NCBI GenBank assembly: GCA_030683705.1
Contig: JAUXPP010000143.1
Span: 1 to 40,506, forward strand
Direction of reading: 5' to 3'
Length of the DNA: 40,506 nucleotides
Origin: Polaromonas sp.
GTDB lineage: Bacteria > Pseudomonadota > Gammaproteobacteria > Burkholderiales > Burkholderiaceae_C
Every line of letters starts with the position of its first letter. The stretch's first letter is position 1. A model generated the notes under the pieces. The model saw nothing but the letters and a program-made list of their open reading frames with translations. It ran no database searches and had not been told where the DNA came from. Shown here piece by piece: positions 1 through 8,314 of this stretch. Position numbers and translations under genes: made by a program.

Positions 1-387
1 TCCGGCCGCGTCGACTACTACTTCTCGCCGATTGCCCCTGTGAACGGCCAGATCCGCAGCGGCCAGCTGGTGGCCCTTGCCGTCGGCTCGCCCAAGCGCG
101 CGACCGCCCTGCCCCAGGTGCCGACCACCGCAGAAGCCGGCGTGCCCGGTTCCGAGTTCAACTTCTGGATCGGCATGATGGCCCCGGCCAAGACGCCACG
201 CGACATCGTCAACCGCCTGCACGACGAAGTGGTCAAGGCGCTGAACACGCCTGAAGTCAAGGAACGTTTCGCCACCCTCGGCGCCGATGCCTGGACCCTG
301 TCGCCCGAGCAGTTCGACAGCTACATCAAGGACGAGATCAAGAGCAACGCCGTGCTGGTCAAGGCCGCCGGCCTCGCCCCCCAGTAA
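1..387 (+). CDS. Bug/TctC-family periplasmic solute-binding protein, C-terminal part
   Basis: The open frame runs in from the left edge without a start codon, so only the last 128 residues are present. They match the second lobe of the Bug (Bordetella uptake gene, TctC-like) receptors: an R-x-A-x-L-P-x-V-P-T-x-A-E-A-G-V-P segment around residues 36-50, then W-x-G-M-M-A-P-A-K-T-P, and a C-terminal helix after L-x-P-E-Q-F. Members bind small carboxylates and other organic acids in the periplasm for tripartite tricarboxylate transporters, but many are orphans. The next genes, on the same strand, are a sugar-type dehydrogenase, a DUF993 protein and an epimerase-like barrel, so the ligand may feed that pathway; this is inference. 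A gap of 105 bases separates it from the next gene, so cotranscription is possible but not shown. Confidence 0.9.
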   Translation, partial: SGRVDYYFSPIAPVNGQIRSGQLVALAVGSPKRATALPQVPTTAEAGVPGSEFNFWIGMMAPAKTPRDIVNRLHDEVVKALNTPEVKERFATLGADAWTLSPEQFDSYIKDEIKSNAVLVKAAGLAPQ

Positions 388-492
388 TCCCCGCGACCGC
401 ACGCACCGGCGTGGGCCGGCACAGGCTTGAATGCCTTTGCCAGACCCTCCCGGTGCAGCCGCCGCATTCCCCACCCCTCTCCAAGGAACCCC

Positions 493-1656
493 ATGGCCAC
501 CCAACGACTAGGACTCATCATGCACGGCGTCACCGGACGCATGGGCATGAACCAGCACCTGATCCGCTCCATCGTCGCGATCCGCAAACAGGGCGGCGTC
601 ACCCTGTCCAACGGCGACAAGGTGATGCCCGATCCCATCCTGATCGGCCGCAACGCCGAGAAAATGGAGGCGCTGGCCAAAGCCTGGAACATAGCCCGCT
701 GGGGCACCGACCTCGACCAGGCCCTGGCCAACCCGGACGACACGGTCTTCTTCGACGCCGGCACCACGCAGATGCGCCCCACCCTGCTGGCCAGTGCGAT
801 TCGCGCCGGCAAACACGTCTACTGCGAAAAGCCGATTGCCACCAACCTCAACGAAGCCGTCGAGATCGCGCGCCTGGCTGAACAATCCGGCCTGAAACAC
901 GGCGCGGTGCAGGACAAGCTGTTCCTGCCCGGCCTGCGCAAGCTCGACATGCTGCGCCGCGCCGGCTTCTTCGGCAAGATGCTGTCGGTGCGCCTGGAGT
1001 TCGGCTACTGGGTGTTCGAAGGCGACCTGCAGCCGATCCAGCGCCCGAGCTGGAACTACCGGCAAGAAGACGGCGGCGGCATGATCCTGGACATGATGTG
1101 CCACTGGCGCTACGTGCTGGACAACCTGTTCGGCGAGGTCAAGTCCATCTCCTGCATAGGCGCGACCCACATCCCCCAGCGCTGGGACGAAGCTGGCAAG
1201 CCTTACAAGGCCACCGCCGACGACGCGGCCTACGCCACCGCTGAACTGGTCGGCCACGGCGGCGAGCCGGTGATTGCGCAGATGAACATGTCCTGGGCCA
1301 CCCGCGTGAACCGCGAAGACCTGGTCACCTTCCACGTCGACGGCACCCACGGCTCGGCCGTCGCCGGCCTGAGTTCCTGCAAGGCCCAGTCGCGCGTCAA
1401 CACGCCGCGCCCGGTCTGGAACCCGGACGAGAAGCAGACCATGAATTTCTCCGACCAGTGGCAGGACGTGCCGGACACCCAGGTCTACGACAACGGCTTC
1501 AAGATCCAGTGGGAGCACTTCATCCGCCACGTGGTCGAAAACGAGCCTTACAAATGGACCCTGCCCGAAGGCGCCAAAGGCGTGCAGCTGGTCGAGGCGG
1601 CACTGGAAAGCTGGAAAGAGCGCCGCTGGGTGGATGTTCCCGCGCTACAGGTTTGA
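493..1656 (+). CDS. Gfo/Idh/MocA-family NAD(P)-dependent oxidoreductase
   Basis: This is a 387-residue cytoplasmic dehydrogenase. The N-terminal Rossmann fold carries a G-x-T-G-x-M-G turn at about residues 10-16, and the family motif E-K-P-I-A follows near residue 112, where the lysine normally acts with nicotinamide and substrate. The C-terminal alpha/beta domain contains a D-M-M-C-H-W segment near residue 200. Family members oxidise or reduce sugars, inositols and related polyols. The ATG at 493 was chosen over an in-frame ATG at 427 because AAGGA lies just upstream and the Rossmann strand starts directly after it. It heads a same-strand set with the DUF993 and TIM-barrel genes. The stop codon lies inside a dispersed repeat (see 1651-1700), so the last residues may be repeat-derived. 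Substrate unknown. Confidence 0.88.
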   Translation: MATQRLGLIMHGVTGRMGMNQHLIRSIVAIRKQGGVTLSNGDKVMPDPILIGRNAEKMEALAKAWNIARWGTDLDQALANPDDTVFFDAGTTQMRPTLLASAIRAGKHVYCEKPIATNLNEAVEIARLAEQSGLKHGAVQDKLFLPGLRKLDMLRRAGFFGKMLSVRLEFGYWVFEGDLQPIQRPSWNYRQEDGGGMILDMMCHWRYVLDNLFGEVKSISCIGATHIPQRWDEAGKPYKATADDAAYATAELVGHGGEPVIAQMNMSWATRVNREDLVTFHVDGTHGSAVAGLSSCKAQSRVNTPRPVWNPDEKQTMNFSDQWQDVPDTQVYDNGFKIQWEHFIRHVVENEPYKWTLPEGAKGVQLVEAALESWKERRWVDVPALQV

Positions 1657-1700
1657 TAGCTGCTTACGCAGGCGCGACAAGGGCTGGAGCCCGATTTGAT
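1651..1700 (-). repeat. Family A short dispersed repeat, copy 1 (inverted)
   Basis: Read on the minus strand it contains an inverted pair GGGCT-CC-AGCCC, then CTTGTCGCG, then GCGTAAGCAGCTATCAAA, the core shared by seven copies in this window. Its edge overlaps the stop codon of the oxidoreductase gene (TGA at 1654-1656). It is the only copy whose core reads opposite to the upstream gene. The terminal GCTAT/ATAGC hairpin seen in other copies is not complete here. Confidence 0.8.
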
Positions 1701-1718
1701 ACATAAAGAGGCGAATTC

Positions 1719-2903
1719 ATGGCTTTGACCCTTTCACTGCCCGTACCCACCCGCGGCCTGCAACCCTACACACTGCAAGGCAGCGCACCGGTGCGTCCTG
1801 CAGCCGGTGTGGCCTTCAACCGCATCGCCTATTCGGCAGCGCACGTTGTCGCCGACCCGCTCGCCGTGATGGACCCCTGGGTCCACAGTGCCATCGACTG
1901 GGATGCCACCATCGCCTACCGCCAGCACCTGTGGTCGCTGGGCCTGGGCGTGGCCGAAGCCATGGACACCGCACAGCGCGGCATGGGTCTGGACTGGCCG
2001 ACCTCGCTGGAACTGATACGCCGCTCGCTGGACGCCGCGAAGCATGTGCCGGGTGCGCTGGTCGCTTCCGGTTGCGGCACCGACCACCTGGTGCTGGAAA
2101 ACGTGAAGACCGTCGATGAAGTCATCGCCGGCTACGAAGAACAGATGGCCGCGATTGAAAAGCTGGGCGGCAAACTGATCGTGATGGCCAGCCGCGCGCT
2201 GGCCCGCGTCGCCACATCGCCGGCCGACTACGAACGGGTTTACGACCGCATCCTGAGCCAGGCGAAACAGCCGGTGGTGCTGCACTGGCTGGGCGAGATG
2301 TTCGACCCGGCGCTCGCTGGCTACTGGGGAACGAAGAATGTCGATGCCGCCATGGACACCGCGCTGGGCATCATCGCCGCGCACCCGGACAAGGTAGATG
2401 GCATCAAGATCTCGCTGCTGGCCAAGGACAAGGAAATCGCCATGCGCCGGCGTCTTCCTTCCGGCGTGCGCATGTACACCGGCGACGACTTCAACTACGC
2501 CGAGCTGATCGCCGGTGACGGCCAAGGCAGCGAACTGTTCCACGGCCAGAGCGACGCGCTGCTGGGCATCTTCGACGCGATTGCACCGGCCGCCAGCGCC
2601 GCACTGGGCGAGCTGGCGCAGGGCAACGTGGAGAAATTCCACGCCATCCTCGGCCCCACGGTGCCGCTGTCGCGCCACATCTTTGCCGCACCCACGCGTT
2701 TTTACAAGACCGGCGTGGTGTTCATGGCCTGGCTCAACGGCCACCAGAGCCACTTCACCATGGTCGGCGGTCAGCAGAGCACTCGCTCGCTGCAGCATTT
2801 GGCCGAGCTGTTCCGCCTGGCCGATGCGGCGAACCTGCTCGAGCAACCCGAGCTGGCAGTCCGCCGCATGAAGACGCTGCTGGCGCTGCATGGTGTCGAA
2901 TGA
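1719..2903 (+). CDS. DUF993 family protein, dihydrodipicolinate synthase/aldolase-like
   Basis: This 394-residue protein resembles the DUF993 family, which is related to the DHDPS/N-acetylneuraminate lyase TIM barrels. A G-I-K-I-S strand (Lys about 230) sits where class I aldolases of this superfamily carry the Schiff-base lysine, followed by the strand R-M-Y-T-G-D-D near residue 252. That placement suggests a lyase or aldolase acting on a keto-sugar acid, but no reaction is established to my knowledge. It lies 62 bases after the Gfo/Idh/MocA gene and before a xylose-isomerase-like barrel, all on the plus strand, consistent with one catabolic operon. An AAAGAGG-like ribosome site precedes the ATG. 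Family call fairly sure; function inferred. Confidence 0.8.
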   Translation: MALTLSLPVPTRGLQPYTLQGSAPVRPAAGVAFNRIAYSAAHVVADPLAVMDPWVHSAIDWDATIAYRQHLWSLGLGVAEAMDTAQRGMGLDWPTSLELIRRSLDAAKHVPGALVASGCGTDHLVLENVKTVDEVIAGYEEQMAAIEKLGGKLIVMASRALARVATSPADYERVYDRILSQAKQPVVLHWLGEMFDPALAGYWGTKNVDAAMDTALGIIAAHPDKVDGIKISLLAKDKEIAMRRRLPSGVRMYTGDDFNYAELIAGDGQGSELFHGQSDALLGIFDAIAPAASAALGELAQGNVEKFHAILGPTVPLSRHIFAAPTRFYKTGVVFMAWLNGHQSHFTMVGGQQSTRSLQHLAELFRLADAANLLEQPELAVRRMKTLLALHGVE

Positions 2904-2906
2904 TGG

Positions 2907-3006
2907 CTCCCCCCCGTTGCCGACTCACTTCGTGTAGCGGCCTCCCCCCTCAGGGGGCGACGCTGGCGGCCCGGCAAAGCCGGTTCCGCGGCGTCCGCTG
3001 AAAAAA
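2907..3006. repeat. Family C intergenic repeat (Comamonadaceae type)
   Basis: The gap between the DUF993 and epimerase genes is almost filled by a GC-rich element containing CACTTCGTGTAGCGG, a hairpin CCCCC-TCA-GGGGG (2945-2957) and a hairpin CCGGC-AAA-GCCGG (2971-2983), ending in a short A-run. I recall very similar sequences as common intergenic repeats in Comamonadaceae genomes; that is from memory and not from a search. It could act as an intra-operon attenuator or mRNA-stabilising structure. Confidence 0.7.
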
Positions 3007-3033
3007 TTCTTCGTTTTCCACGGTACCCATCTC

Positions 3034-3912
3034 ATGCGCGACTTTTCTGCTGACCACCGCTGGCTCTCCATCAACACCGCGACCGTGCGCAAAAGCCGGG
3101 GGGTGGAGCAGCCGCTGACCGGGATCATCGAAGCCTGCGTGCAGCGCGGCATCCGGGCGATCTCGCCGTGGCGCGACCAGGTCGCTGCCGCCGGCCTGCC
3201 GGTTATCTCGAAGCTGGTCAAGGCCCATGGCCTGGAGCTGTCGGGTTACTGCCGCGGCGGCATGTTTCCGGCTCTTGATGCTGCCGGCCTCAAAGCCGCG
3301 CGTGAAGACAACCGCCGCGCGGTGGACGAAGCCTGCGAACTGAACGCCGCCTGCCTGGTGCTGGTAGTCGGCGCCCTGCCCGGCGCGCTGGCTGGCAAAG
3401 CCGCGCACAAGGACATCGCGCTGTCGCGCAGCCAGGTCAGCGACGGCATTGCCGAACTGCTGGAATACGCCAAGGCCAGCAAGATGCCGCTGGCCATCGA
3501 GCCCTTGCACCCGATGTACGCGGCCGACCGCGCCTGCATCAACACCCTGGAGCAGGCGCTGGACGTCTGCGACGCGCTGGACCCGTCGCGTACCGGTGCG
3601 TTGGGCGTGGCCGTGGATGTGTACCACGTCTGGTGGGACCCGAAACTCGAAGCGCAGATCCGGCGCGCCGGCAAGGACCGGCTGATGGCTTTCCATGTCT
3701 GCGACTGGATGACACCCACAACCCACCTGCTGGAAGACCGCGGCATGATGGGTGACGGTGTCATCGACATCCGGCGCATCCGCGGCTGGGTCGAGGCCCA
3801 GGGTTTTGCCGGCTACAGCGAGGTCGAGATTTTTTCGTCGGGCAACTGGTGGCAGCGCGATTCGGCCGAGGTGCTGGACACCTGCATTGCCAGGCACCGC
3901 GGCGCGGTTTGA
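3034..3912 (+). CDS. Sugar phosphate isomerase/epimerase-like TIM-barrel protein (AP endonuclease 2 superfamily)
   Basis: A 292-residue xylose-isomerase-like barrel. The expected divalent-metal ligands can be placed at Glu156 (A-I-E-P-L-H-P), Asp195 with His198 (V-D-V-Y-H-V-W-W-D), His221 (F-H-V-C-D-W) and Glu263 or Glu265 near the C-terminus (Y-S-E-V-E-I-F). The family includes sugar epimerases, isomerases and inosose dehydratases; Y-x-E-V-E-I-F plus the D-V-Y-H-x-W-W strand is typical of the epimerase/isomerase members that occur beside Gfo/Idh/MocA dehydrogenases. It is the last gene of the presumed operon; a 130-base gap with a repeat separates it from the DUF993 gene. Exact substrate unknown. 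Confidence 0.85.
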   Translation: MRDFSADHRWLSINTATVRKSRGVEQPLTGIIEACVQRGIRAISPWRDQVAAAGLPVISKLVKAHGLELSGYCRGGMFPALDAAGLKAAREDNRRAVDEACELNAACLVLVVGALPGALAGKAAHKDIALSRSQVSDGIAELLEYAKASKMPLAIEPLHPMYAADRACINTLEQALDVCDALDPSRTGALGVAVDVYHVWWDPKLEAQIRRAGKDRLMAFHVCDWMTPTTHLLEDRGMMGDGVIDIRRIRGWVEAQGFAGYSEVEIFSSGNWWQRDSAEVLDTCIARHRGAV

Positions 3913-3982
3913 AGCCCGGCACGCCGCCGGGGGCTTTGCGCACCATGCACCACGCCACTGAGGCCTGTGATACGGTCATGTG

Positions 3983-4882
3983 ATGAGACGTCGCGACCTC
4001 CTGCAACTTGTTCCTGCACTCGGTGCGGCAGCCGCACTCGCGCAATCACCGCCCCAGCCGTCCATCCTGACCCGGCCCATCCCGTCCTCCGGCGAACAGA
4101 TCCCGGTGATCGGTCTCGGCAGCTGGATCACCTTCAACGTCGGCAATGACACCGCGGCGCGCACGCAGAGCGCCGAAGTCATGCGGCAGTTTTTTGCGGC
4201 CGGCGGCAAGCTGATCGATTCATCCCCCATGTACGGCTCCTCGCAGGGCGTGATCGGCGAGGCGCTGCAAAAATTGCAGGCCCAATCAAGGGTGTTTTCG
4301 GCTGAAAAAGTGTGGACCTCTTCCGACGGGGTCGCGCAGATCGAAGCCTCGCGCAAGTTCTGGCAAGTGCCGCGTTTCGACCTGCTGCAGGTGCACAACC
4401 TGCTGGCCTGGGAAAAGCAGCTGGCGCTGCTGCAGGCCATGAAAGCCGCCGGGCAGCTGCGTTATGTCGGCATCACCACCTCCGAGGGCCGGCGCCACAG
4501 CGAGTTCGAGCAGGTGATGCGCAGCCAGCGCATCGACTTCGTGCAGCTCAGCTACAACCTGCTGGACCGCGAGGCCGAGCAGCGCCTGTTGCCACTGGCC
4601 CGCGAACGCGGCATCGCCGTGCTGGTGAACCGGCCGTTCCGCGAAGGCGCGCTGCTGCGCCAGTTGCAGCGCCACCCGCTGCCGGGCTGGGCGGCCGAAA
4701 TCGACTGCAGCAACTGGGCGCAGGTCGCGCTGAAATTCATCGTGTCGCACCCGGCGGTGACTTGCGCGATTCCGGCCACGAGCAACCCGGTCCACCTGCG
4801 CGAGAACATGGGCGCGTCGCGCGGCCGCCTGCCCGACGCAGCCTTGCGCCAGCGCATGGCCGAACACGTGGCCAGACTCTGA
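3983..4882 (+). CDS. Aldo/keto reductase with Tat-like signal peptide
   Basis: A 299-residue (beta/alpha)8 aldo/keto reductase. The catalytic tetrad is visible: Asp79 (K-L-I-D-S-S), Tyr84 (P-M-Y-G), Lys109 (A-E-K-V-W) and His138 (L-Q-V-H-N). It begins R-R-R-D-L-L-Q-L-V followed by an Ala-rich hydrophobic stretch and A-L-A-Q, a good twin-arginine signal, so the enzyme is probably folded in the cytoplasm and exported with NADP(H). A GTG immediately upstream (3980) is an alternative start adding one residue. Two bases separate its stop from the next ATG, so it is probably cotranscribed with the DUF6064 gene. Substrate unknown. Confidence 0.87.
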   Translation: MRRRDLLQLVPALGAAAALAQSPPQPSILTRPIPSSGEQIPVIGLGSWITFNVGNDTAARTQSAEVMRQFFAAGGKLIDSSPMYGSSQGVIGEALQKLQAQSRVFSAEKVWTSSDGVAQIEASRKFWQVPRFDLLQVHNLLAWEKQLALLQAMKAAGQLRYVGITTSEGRRHSEFEQVMRSQRIDFVQLSYNLLDREAEQRLLPLARERGIAVLVNRPFREGALLRQLQRHPLPGWAAEIDCSNWAQVALKFIVSHPAVTCAIPATSNPVHLRENMGASRGRLPDAALRQRMAEHVARL

Positions 4883-4884
4883 CC

Positions 4885-5487
4885 ATGCCGGAATGGTGGA
4901 CTTACACGCTGTCGGACTTCCTGATGTATGCACCCAGGACTTACTGGCGCCTGGTCGAGAACTACAACCGCGACTTCTGGCCCCTGCATCTGCCGCTGTT
5001 GGCAGCCGGGCTGGCCGCGCTATGGCTGGCCCACACGCGCGCCGTGCGCGCGTGGCGCCCCATCGTCCTGGGGCTGGCGGGCGTCTGGGCCTGGGTGGGC
5101 TGGGCCTTCCTCTGGCAACGTTACGCCACCATCAACTGGGCCGCGCAATACGTGGCCCTGGCCTTTTCCGTGCAGGCCGTGCTTCTGGCCGGCATGGCGC
5201 TGCGGCCCCGCCACACCGCCCCGCAACCGGGGCCTGGTGCGCGCGGCGCCGGCGCGCTGCTGGCCGCCGCCGGCCTGGTGTACCCGCTGCTCGGGCTGGC
5301 CCTGGGGCGCCCGCCAGGCCAGGCAGAAGTCTTCGGCATGGCGCCCGAACCGACAGCGCTGTTCACCCTGGGCCTGTTGCTGCTGGTCGGGCAACCGTCC
5401 ACCCGCACAGGGCAAGCCCTGCTTTTTTACATTCCCCTGCTGTGCCTGCTGCTGGGTGCGGCAACCGGCTGGACCTTCCTGAATTGA
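4885..5487 (+). CDS. DUF6064-like polytopic membrane protein
   Basis: A 200-residue hydrophobic protein with about six predicted membrane segments. It starts M-P-E-W-W-T-Y with L-S-D-F-L-M-Y, then N-Y-N-R-D-F-W-P-L-H, and contains W-x-W-V-G-W-A-F-L-W-Q-R-Y-A-T-I-N-W-A, all features of the DUF6064 group of uncharacterised inner-membrane proteins. It sits 2 bases after the aldo/keto reductase stop and 10 bases before the EamA transporter, so it is probably translated from the same message. No function can be assigned. The reading frame is open much further upstream, but the ATG at 4885 fits both the family N-terminus and the operon spacing. Confidence 0.78.
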   Translation: MPEWWTYTLSDFLMYAPRTYWRLVENYNRDFWPLHLPLLAAGLAALWLAHTRAVRAWRPIVLGLAGVWAWVGWAFLWQRYATINWAAQYVALAFSVQAVLLAGMALRPRHTAPQPGPGARGAGALLAAAGLVYPLLGLALGRPPGQAEVFGMAPEPTALFTLGLLLLVGQPSTRTGQALLFYIPLLCLLLGAATGWTFLN

Positions 5488-5497
5488 AGCTGCTGTC

Positions 5498-6400
5498 ATG
5501 ACCCTGGGTGTTTCCGCCGCCAACCGCCGCGGCATTGTCTGCATGGTCGGCGCCATGGGCTGCTTCGTCACCAACGACGCGCTGGTCAAGTTCGCCAGCC
5601 AGAGCATGCCGAGCGCGCAACTGATCTTCATTCGCGGCTTCATGTCGGTGCTGCTGGTGCTGGCCGTGGCGCATGCGCTCGGCGCCACCGCCCGCATCCG
5701 CGAGTCCACGCGCGGCTGGGTCGCGGTCCGCGCGCTGGTCGATGCCATCGCGACGATGTTGTACCTGGGATCGCTGTTTCACCTGCCGATCGGCAACGCC
5801 ACCGCCATCAACCTCGCGGCGCCGCTGTTCATGACGATGTTTGCCGCACTGTTCATGGCCGAACGTGTGCGCGGCGCGCGCTGGCTGGCGGTGGGGGCCG
5901 GTTTTCTCGGCGTGTTGCTGGTGATCCAGCCGCGCGCCGAAGGCTTCAACGCCTGGGCGCTGGTCTGCCTGCTCGGCACGCTGTTCCATGCGGCGCGCGA
6001 CCTGATGACGCGCCGCATCCACCCCGGCATCCCGTCCATCCTGATCACCCTGTCCACCGCCGTCGCCGTCACCGTGGTCTCCGGCCTGAGTTCGCTGCTG
6101 CAGGGCTGGCAGCCCTTCGGCCTGTTCGAGTTCGGCCTGCTGTCGCTCGCCTCGGTGTTCCTCACGGGGGGTTATTACTTCATCATCAACAGCATGCGCC
6201 ACGGCGAGATGACGCTGGTCGCGCCCTTTCGTTACAGCGGCCTGCTGTTTGCGCTGGTGCTGGGTTACGCGGTCTGGGGCGAGGTGCCGAACACGCTGGC
6301 CTGGTTCGGCATCGCGCTGCTGATCGCTTCTGGCCTGTATGTGCTGGTCAGCGAAAAGCGGCGCCTGCCCGAAGCTCTTGCGGCACCGCCGCCGGACTGA
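5498..6400 (+). CDS. EamA-family (DMT superfamily) transporter
   Basis: A 300-residue inner-membrane protein with about ten transmembrane helices arranged as two EamA repeats. The first repeat opens with [12 protein letters not shown] and has the N-D-A-L-V-K-F motif and I-R-G-F-M-S; the second ends with [14 protein letters not shown]. Relatives export metabolites such as amino acids or nucleosides, but the substrate cannot be read from sequence. It follows the DUF6064 gene by 10 bases and is followed by the DNA glycosylase start after 5 bases, so 3983-6966 looks like one transcription unit of unrelated functions. Confidence 0.9.
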   Translation: MTLGVSAANRRGIVCMVGAMGCFVTNDALVKFASQSMPSAQLIFIRGFMSVLLVLAVAHALGATARIRESTRGWVAVRALVDAIATMLYLGSLFHLPIGNATAINLAAPLFMTMFAALFMAERVRGARWLAVGAGFLGVLLVIQPRAEGFNAWALVCLLGTLFHAARDLMTRRIHPGIPSILITLSTAVAVTVVSGLSSLLQGWQPFGLFEFGLLSLASVFLTGGYYFIINSMRHGEMTLVAPFRYSGLLFALVLGYAVWGEVPNTLAWFGIALLIASGLYVLVSEKRRLPEALAAPPPD

Positions 6401-6405
6401 GTGCC

Positions 6406-6966
6406 GTGGGCAGCACCCCCATCGACTTCCTGGCTGCTTCAGCCAGCGTGGCGCGGCAACTGATAGGCGCCACGCTGCTGGTGGACGGCGTGGGCGGGAT
6501 CATTGTCGAAACCGAGGCCTACGACCGCGAGGACCCGGCCTCGCACAGCTTCGCCGGGCCGACGCCGCGCAACGCCGCCATGTTCGGCCCGCCGGCGCAT
6601 GCCTATGTCTACCGTTCCTACGGCATCCACTGGTGCCTGAACATCGTCTGCCGCGAAGAAGGCCACGGCGCCGGGGTGCTGATACGCGCCATCGAGCCAC
6701 TGGCCGGGCTGGACAGTATGCGTGAGCGGCGCGGACTCGACGAGCTGCACCTGCTCTGCGCCGGACCGGGGCGCGTTGGCCAGGCACTGGGCATCACCCA
6801 CGCGCACAACGGTTTGAAGATGGATACGCCGCCCTTCGAGCTGTTGCCGGCCAGCGGGCGCCAGCGCGTGATCAGCGGGCCCCGCATCGGCATTTCAAAA
6901 GCGGTGGACCAGCCCTGGCGCTTCGGACTGGAAGGTTCGCGTTTCCTGAGCCGGCCGTTTCGCTAG
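6406..6966 (+). CDS. mpg: DNA-3-methyladenine glycosylase, AAG/MPG type
   Basis: A 186-residue base-excision repair enzyme that removes alkylated purines such as 3-methyladenine. Diagnostic segments are [10 protein letters not shown] near residue 16, the catalytic-loop motif V-E-T-E-A-Y (about 34-39, carrying the general-base glutamate), [22 protein letters not shown], and [12 protein letters not shown]. Length suits bacterial members. The only reasonable start is GTG at 6406, 5 bases after the EamA stop. Its TAG stop shares the tetranucleotide CTAG with the stop of the convergent MFS gene. Confidence 0.9.
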   Translation: MGSTPIDFLAASASVARQLIGATLLVDGVGGIIVETEAYDREDPASHSFAGPTPRNAAMFGPPAHAYVYRSYGIHWCLNIVCREEGHGAGVLIRAIEPLAGLDSMRERRGLDELHLLCAGPGRVGQALGITHAHNGLKMDTPPFELLPASGRQRVISGPRIGISKAVDQPWRFGLEGSRFLSRPFR

Positions 6967-8231
6967 CGCGTTGCGGCCCCAGGCCGAACTGCGTGCGACC
7001 GCACCGTACGGCGCACCTTGCGCACATTGAAGGCACTCAGCACCAGCAGGCCCTGGGTGGCTATCAGGCCCAGCCAGACACCGCGGTATTGGCCATGGTC
7101 CATCAGTGTGCCGAAGAACAGCGGCGCGATCGCCTGACCGATGTCCAGCCCCGAATACACAATGCCGTAAACGCGGCCGGTGGCGTTTTCAGGCGTGGAC
7201 TTCTTCACCAGCAGGTCCCGCGAGGGCCCGGAAATACCGGTGGCAAAACCCATCACGCCGAACAGCGCCGGCACCGCCAGCGCAGGCACCGGACCGAAGC
7301 CAATCAGCAGCGCCACCCCGGCGGCGATGCCGAAGCCGATGCCGACCACACGCTCACTGCGCGCCGCATCCGAGGCCAGGAAGCCCCCCAGCACCATGCC
7401 CCCCGCGCTGCACACCATGTACACCGTCAGGCACATCGCCGCCAGCGCCACCGGCACGCCATGCAGTTGCCGGGCCGCCTCGGGGGCAAAGGCCTGCACC
7501 ACGCTGATGATCACCGCGTACAGGAAGAAAAACACAAAACACATCCACACTGCCGGGATGCGCAGGAAGGCGAAGCTGCTCTCGGCCTGCGCCTGCGGCC
7601 CGGCCGGTTTGGCCGCCAGGGCCGGCAGGTCGAACTTGCGGCCGTTGAGCATCAGCACGGCCAGCACCGCGAAGGCCAGAACACCCGCAGCCATCAGCGC
7701 CACGCGCCATGAGAACAGCAGGGCCAGCGGCACCAGCAGGGCCGGTGCCAGCGCCCAGCCCAGGCTGCCGCTGATGCCGTGAAAGCTGTAGGCATGGCCC
7801 AGCCGCGGCGCGCTGACCTTGCGGTTGATCAGGGTGTAGTCCACCGGATGGAACACGCCGTTGCCGATACCGGCCACCACGGCGCAGGCCGCCAGCATCC
7901 AGTAGCTGGTGCTGGCGGCATAACCGAAGGCCGCCAGGCCCAGCAGGCTCAGGCCGGCAAACAGGATGGGGCGCGGGCCGAAACGGTCCACGACAAAACC
8001 CGACAGCGCCTGCACCGCGCAGGACACCACGAAGAAGATGGTCATCAGGAAGCCGAGTTGCGCATAACTCACCGCGAACTCGTCCTTGAGCCAGGGGAAC
8101 AGCGGCGCCAGCAACAACTGGCTGAAGTGGCTGATCATGTGCGCCAGGCCCACCAGGCCGATGACGCCGGCGTCCTGACGCAGGCTGACAGGGTTGAGGG
8201 GCGGCGGATTCAGGGTGCTGGTCAGGCTCAT
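6963..8231 (-). CDS. Major facilitator superfamily transporter
   Basis: A 422-residue, roughly 12-helix MFS permease. The loop between helices 2 and 3 carries the signature variant [11 protein letters not shown], and the central loop is about 25 residues long. The opening [19 protein letters not shown] resembles the fosmidomycin-resistance (Fsr) and related efflux subgroup, so drug or metabolite export is plausible but unproven. It is transcribed away from the AraC regulator at 8315 across an 83-base gap, the usual arrangement for a regulator and its target. It ends by overlapping the glycosylase stop by 4 bases. Confidence 0.9.
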   Translation of the reverse strand: MSLTSTLNPPPLNPVSLRQDAGVIGLVGLAHMISHFSQLLLAPLFPWLKDEFAVSYAQLGFLMTIFFVVSCAVQALSGFVVDRFGPRPILFAGLSLLGLAAFGYAASTSYWMLAACAVVAGIGNGVFHPVDYTLINRKVSAPRLGHAYSFHGISGSLGWALAPALLVPLALLFSWRVALMAAGVLAFAVLAVLMLNGRKFDLPALAAKPAGPQAQAESSFAFLRIPAVWMCFVFFFLYAVIISVVQAFAPEAARQLHGVPVALAAMCLTVYMVCSAGGMVLGGFLASDAARSERVVGIGFGIAAGVALLIGFGPVPALAVPALFGVMGFATGISGPSRDLLVKKSTPENATGRVYGIVYSGLDIGQAIAPLFFGTLMDHGQYRGVWLGLIATQGLLVLSAFNVRKVRRTVRSHAVRPGAATR

Positions 8232-8242
8232 GGCGCTATCGT

Positions 8243-8306
8243 AATATCGGGCCTCCTTTTCTGAATGCGACAGAAAGACAGGATTTAGCGAATATCGGCC
8301 AAATCC
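8243..8306. promoter_or_regulatory. Candidate operator region between the MFS and AraC genes
   Basis: The 8-mer AATATCGG occurs twice in direct orientation (8243-8250 and 8291-8298), and the flanks are also similar (CTATCGT before the first, TTAGCG before the second; GGCC/GCC after). The second copy lies inside an inverted pair GGATTT (8281-8286) and AAATCC (8301-8306). Direct repeats spaced in a divergent intergenic region suit an AraC-family regulator. No mapped promoter can be proved from sequence. Confidence 0.4.
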
Positions 8307-8314
8307 GCACAGCC

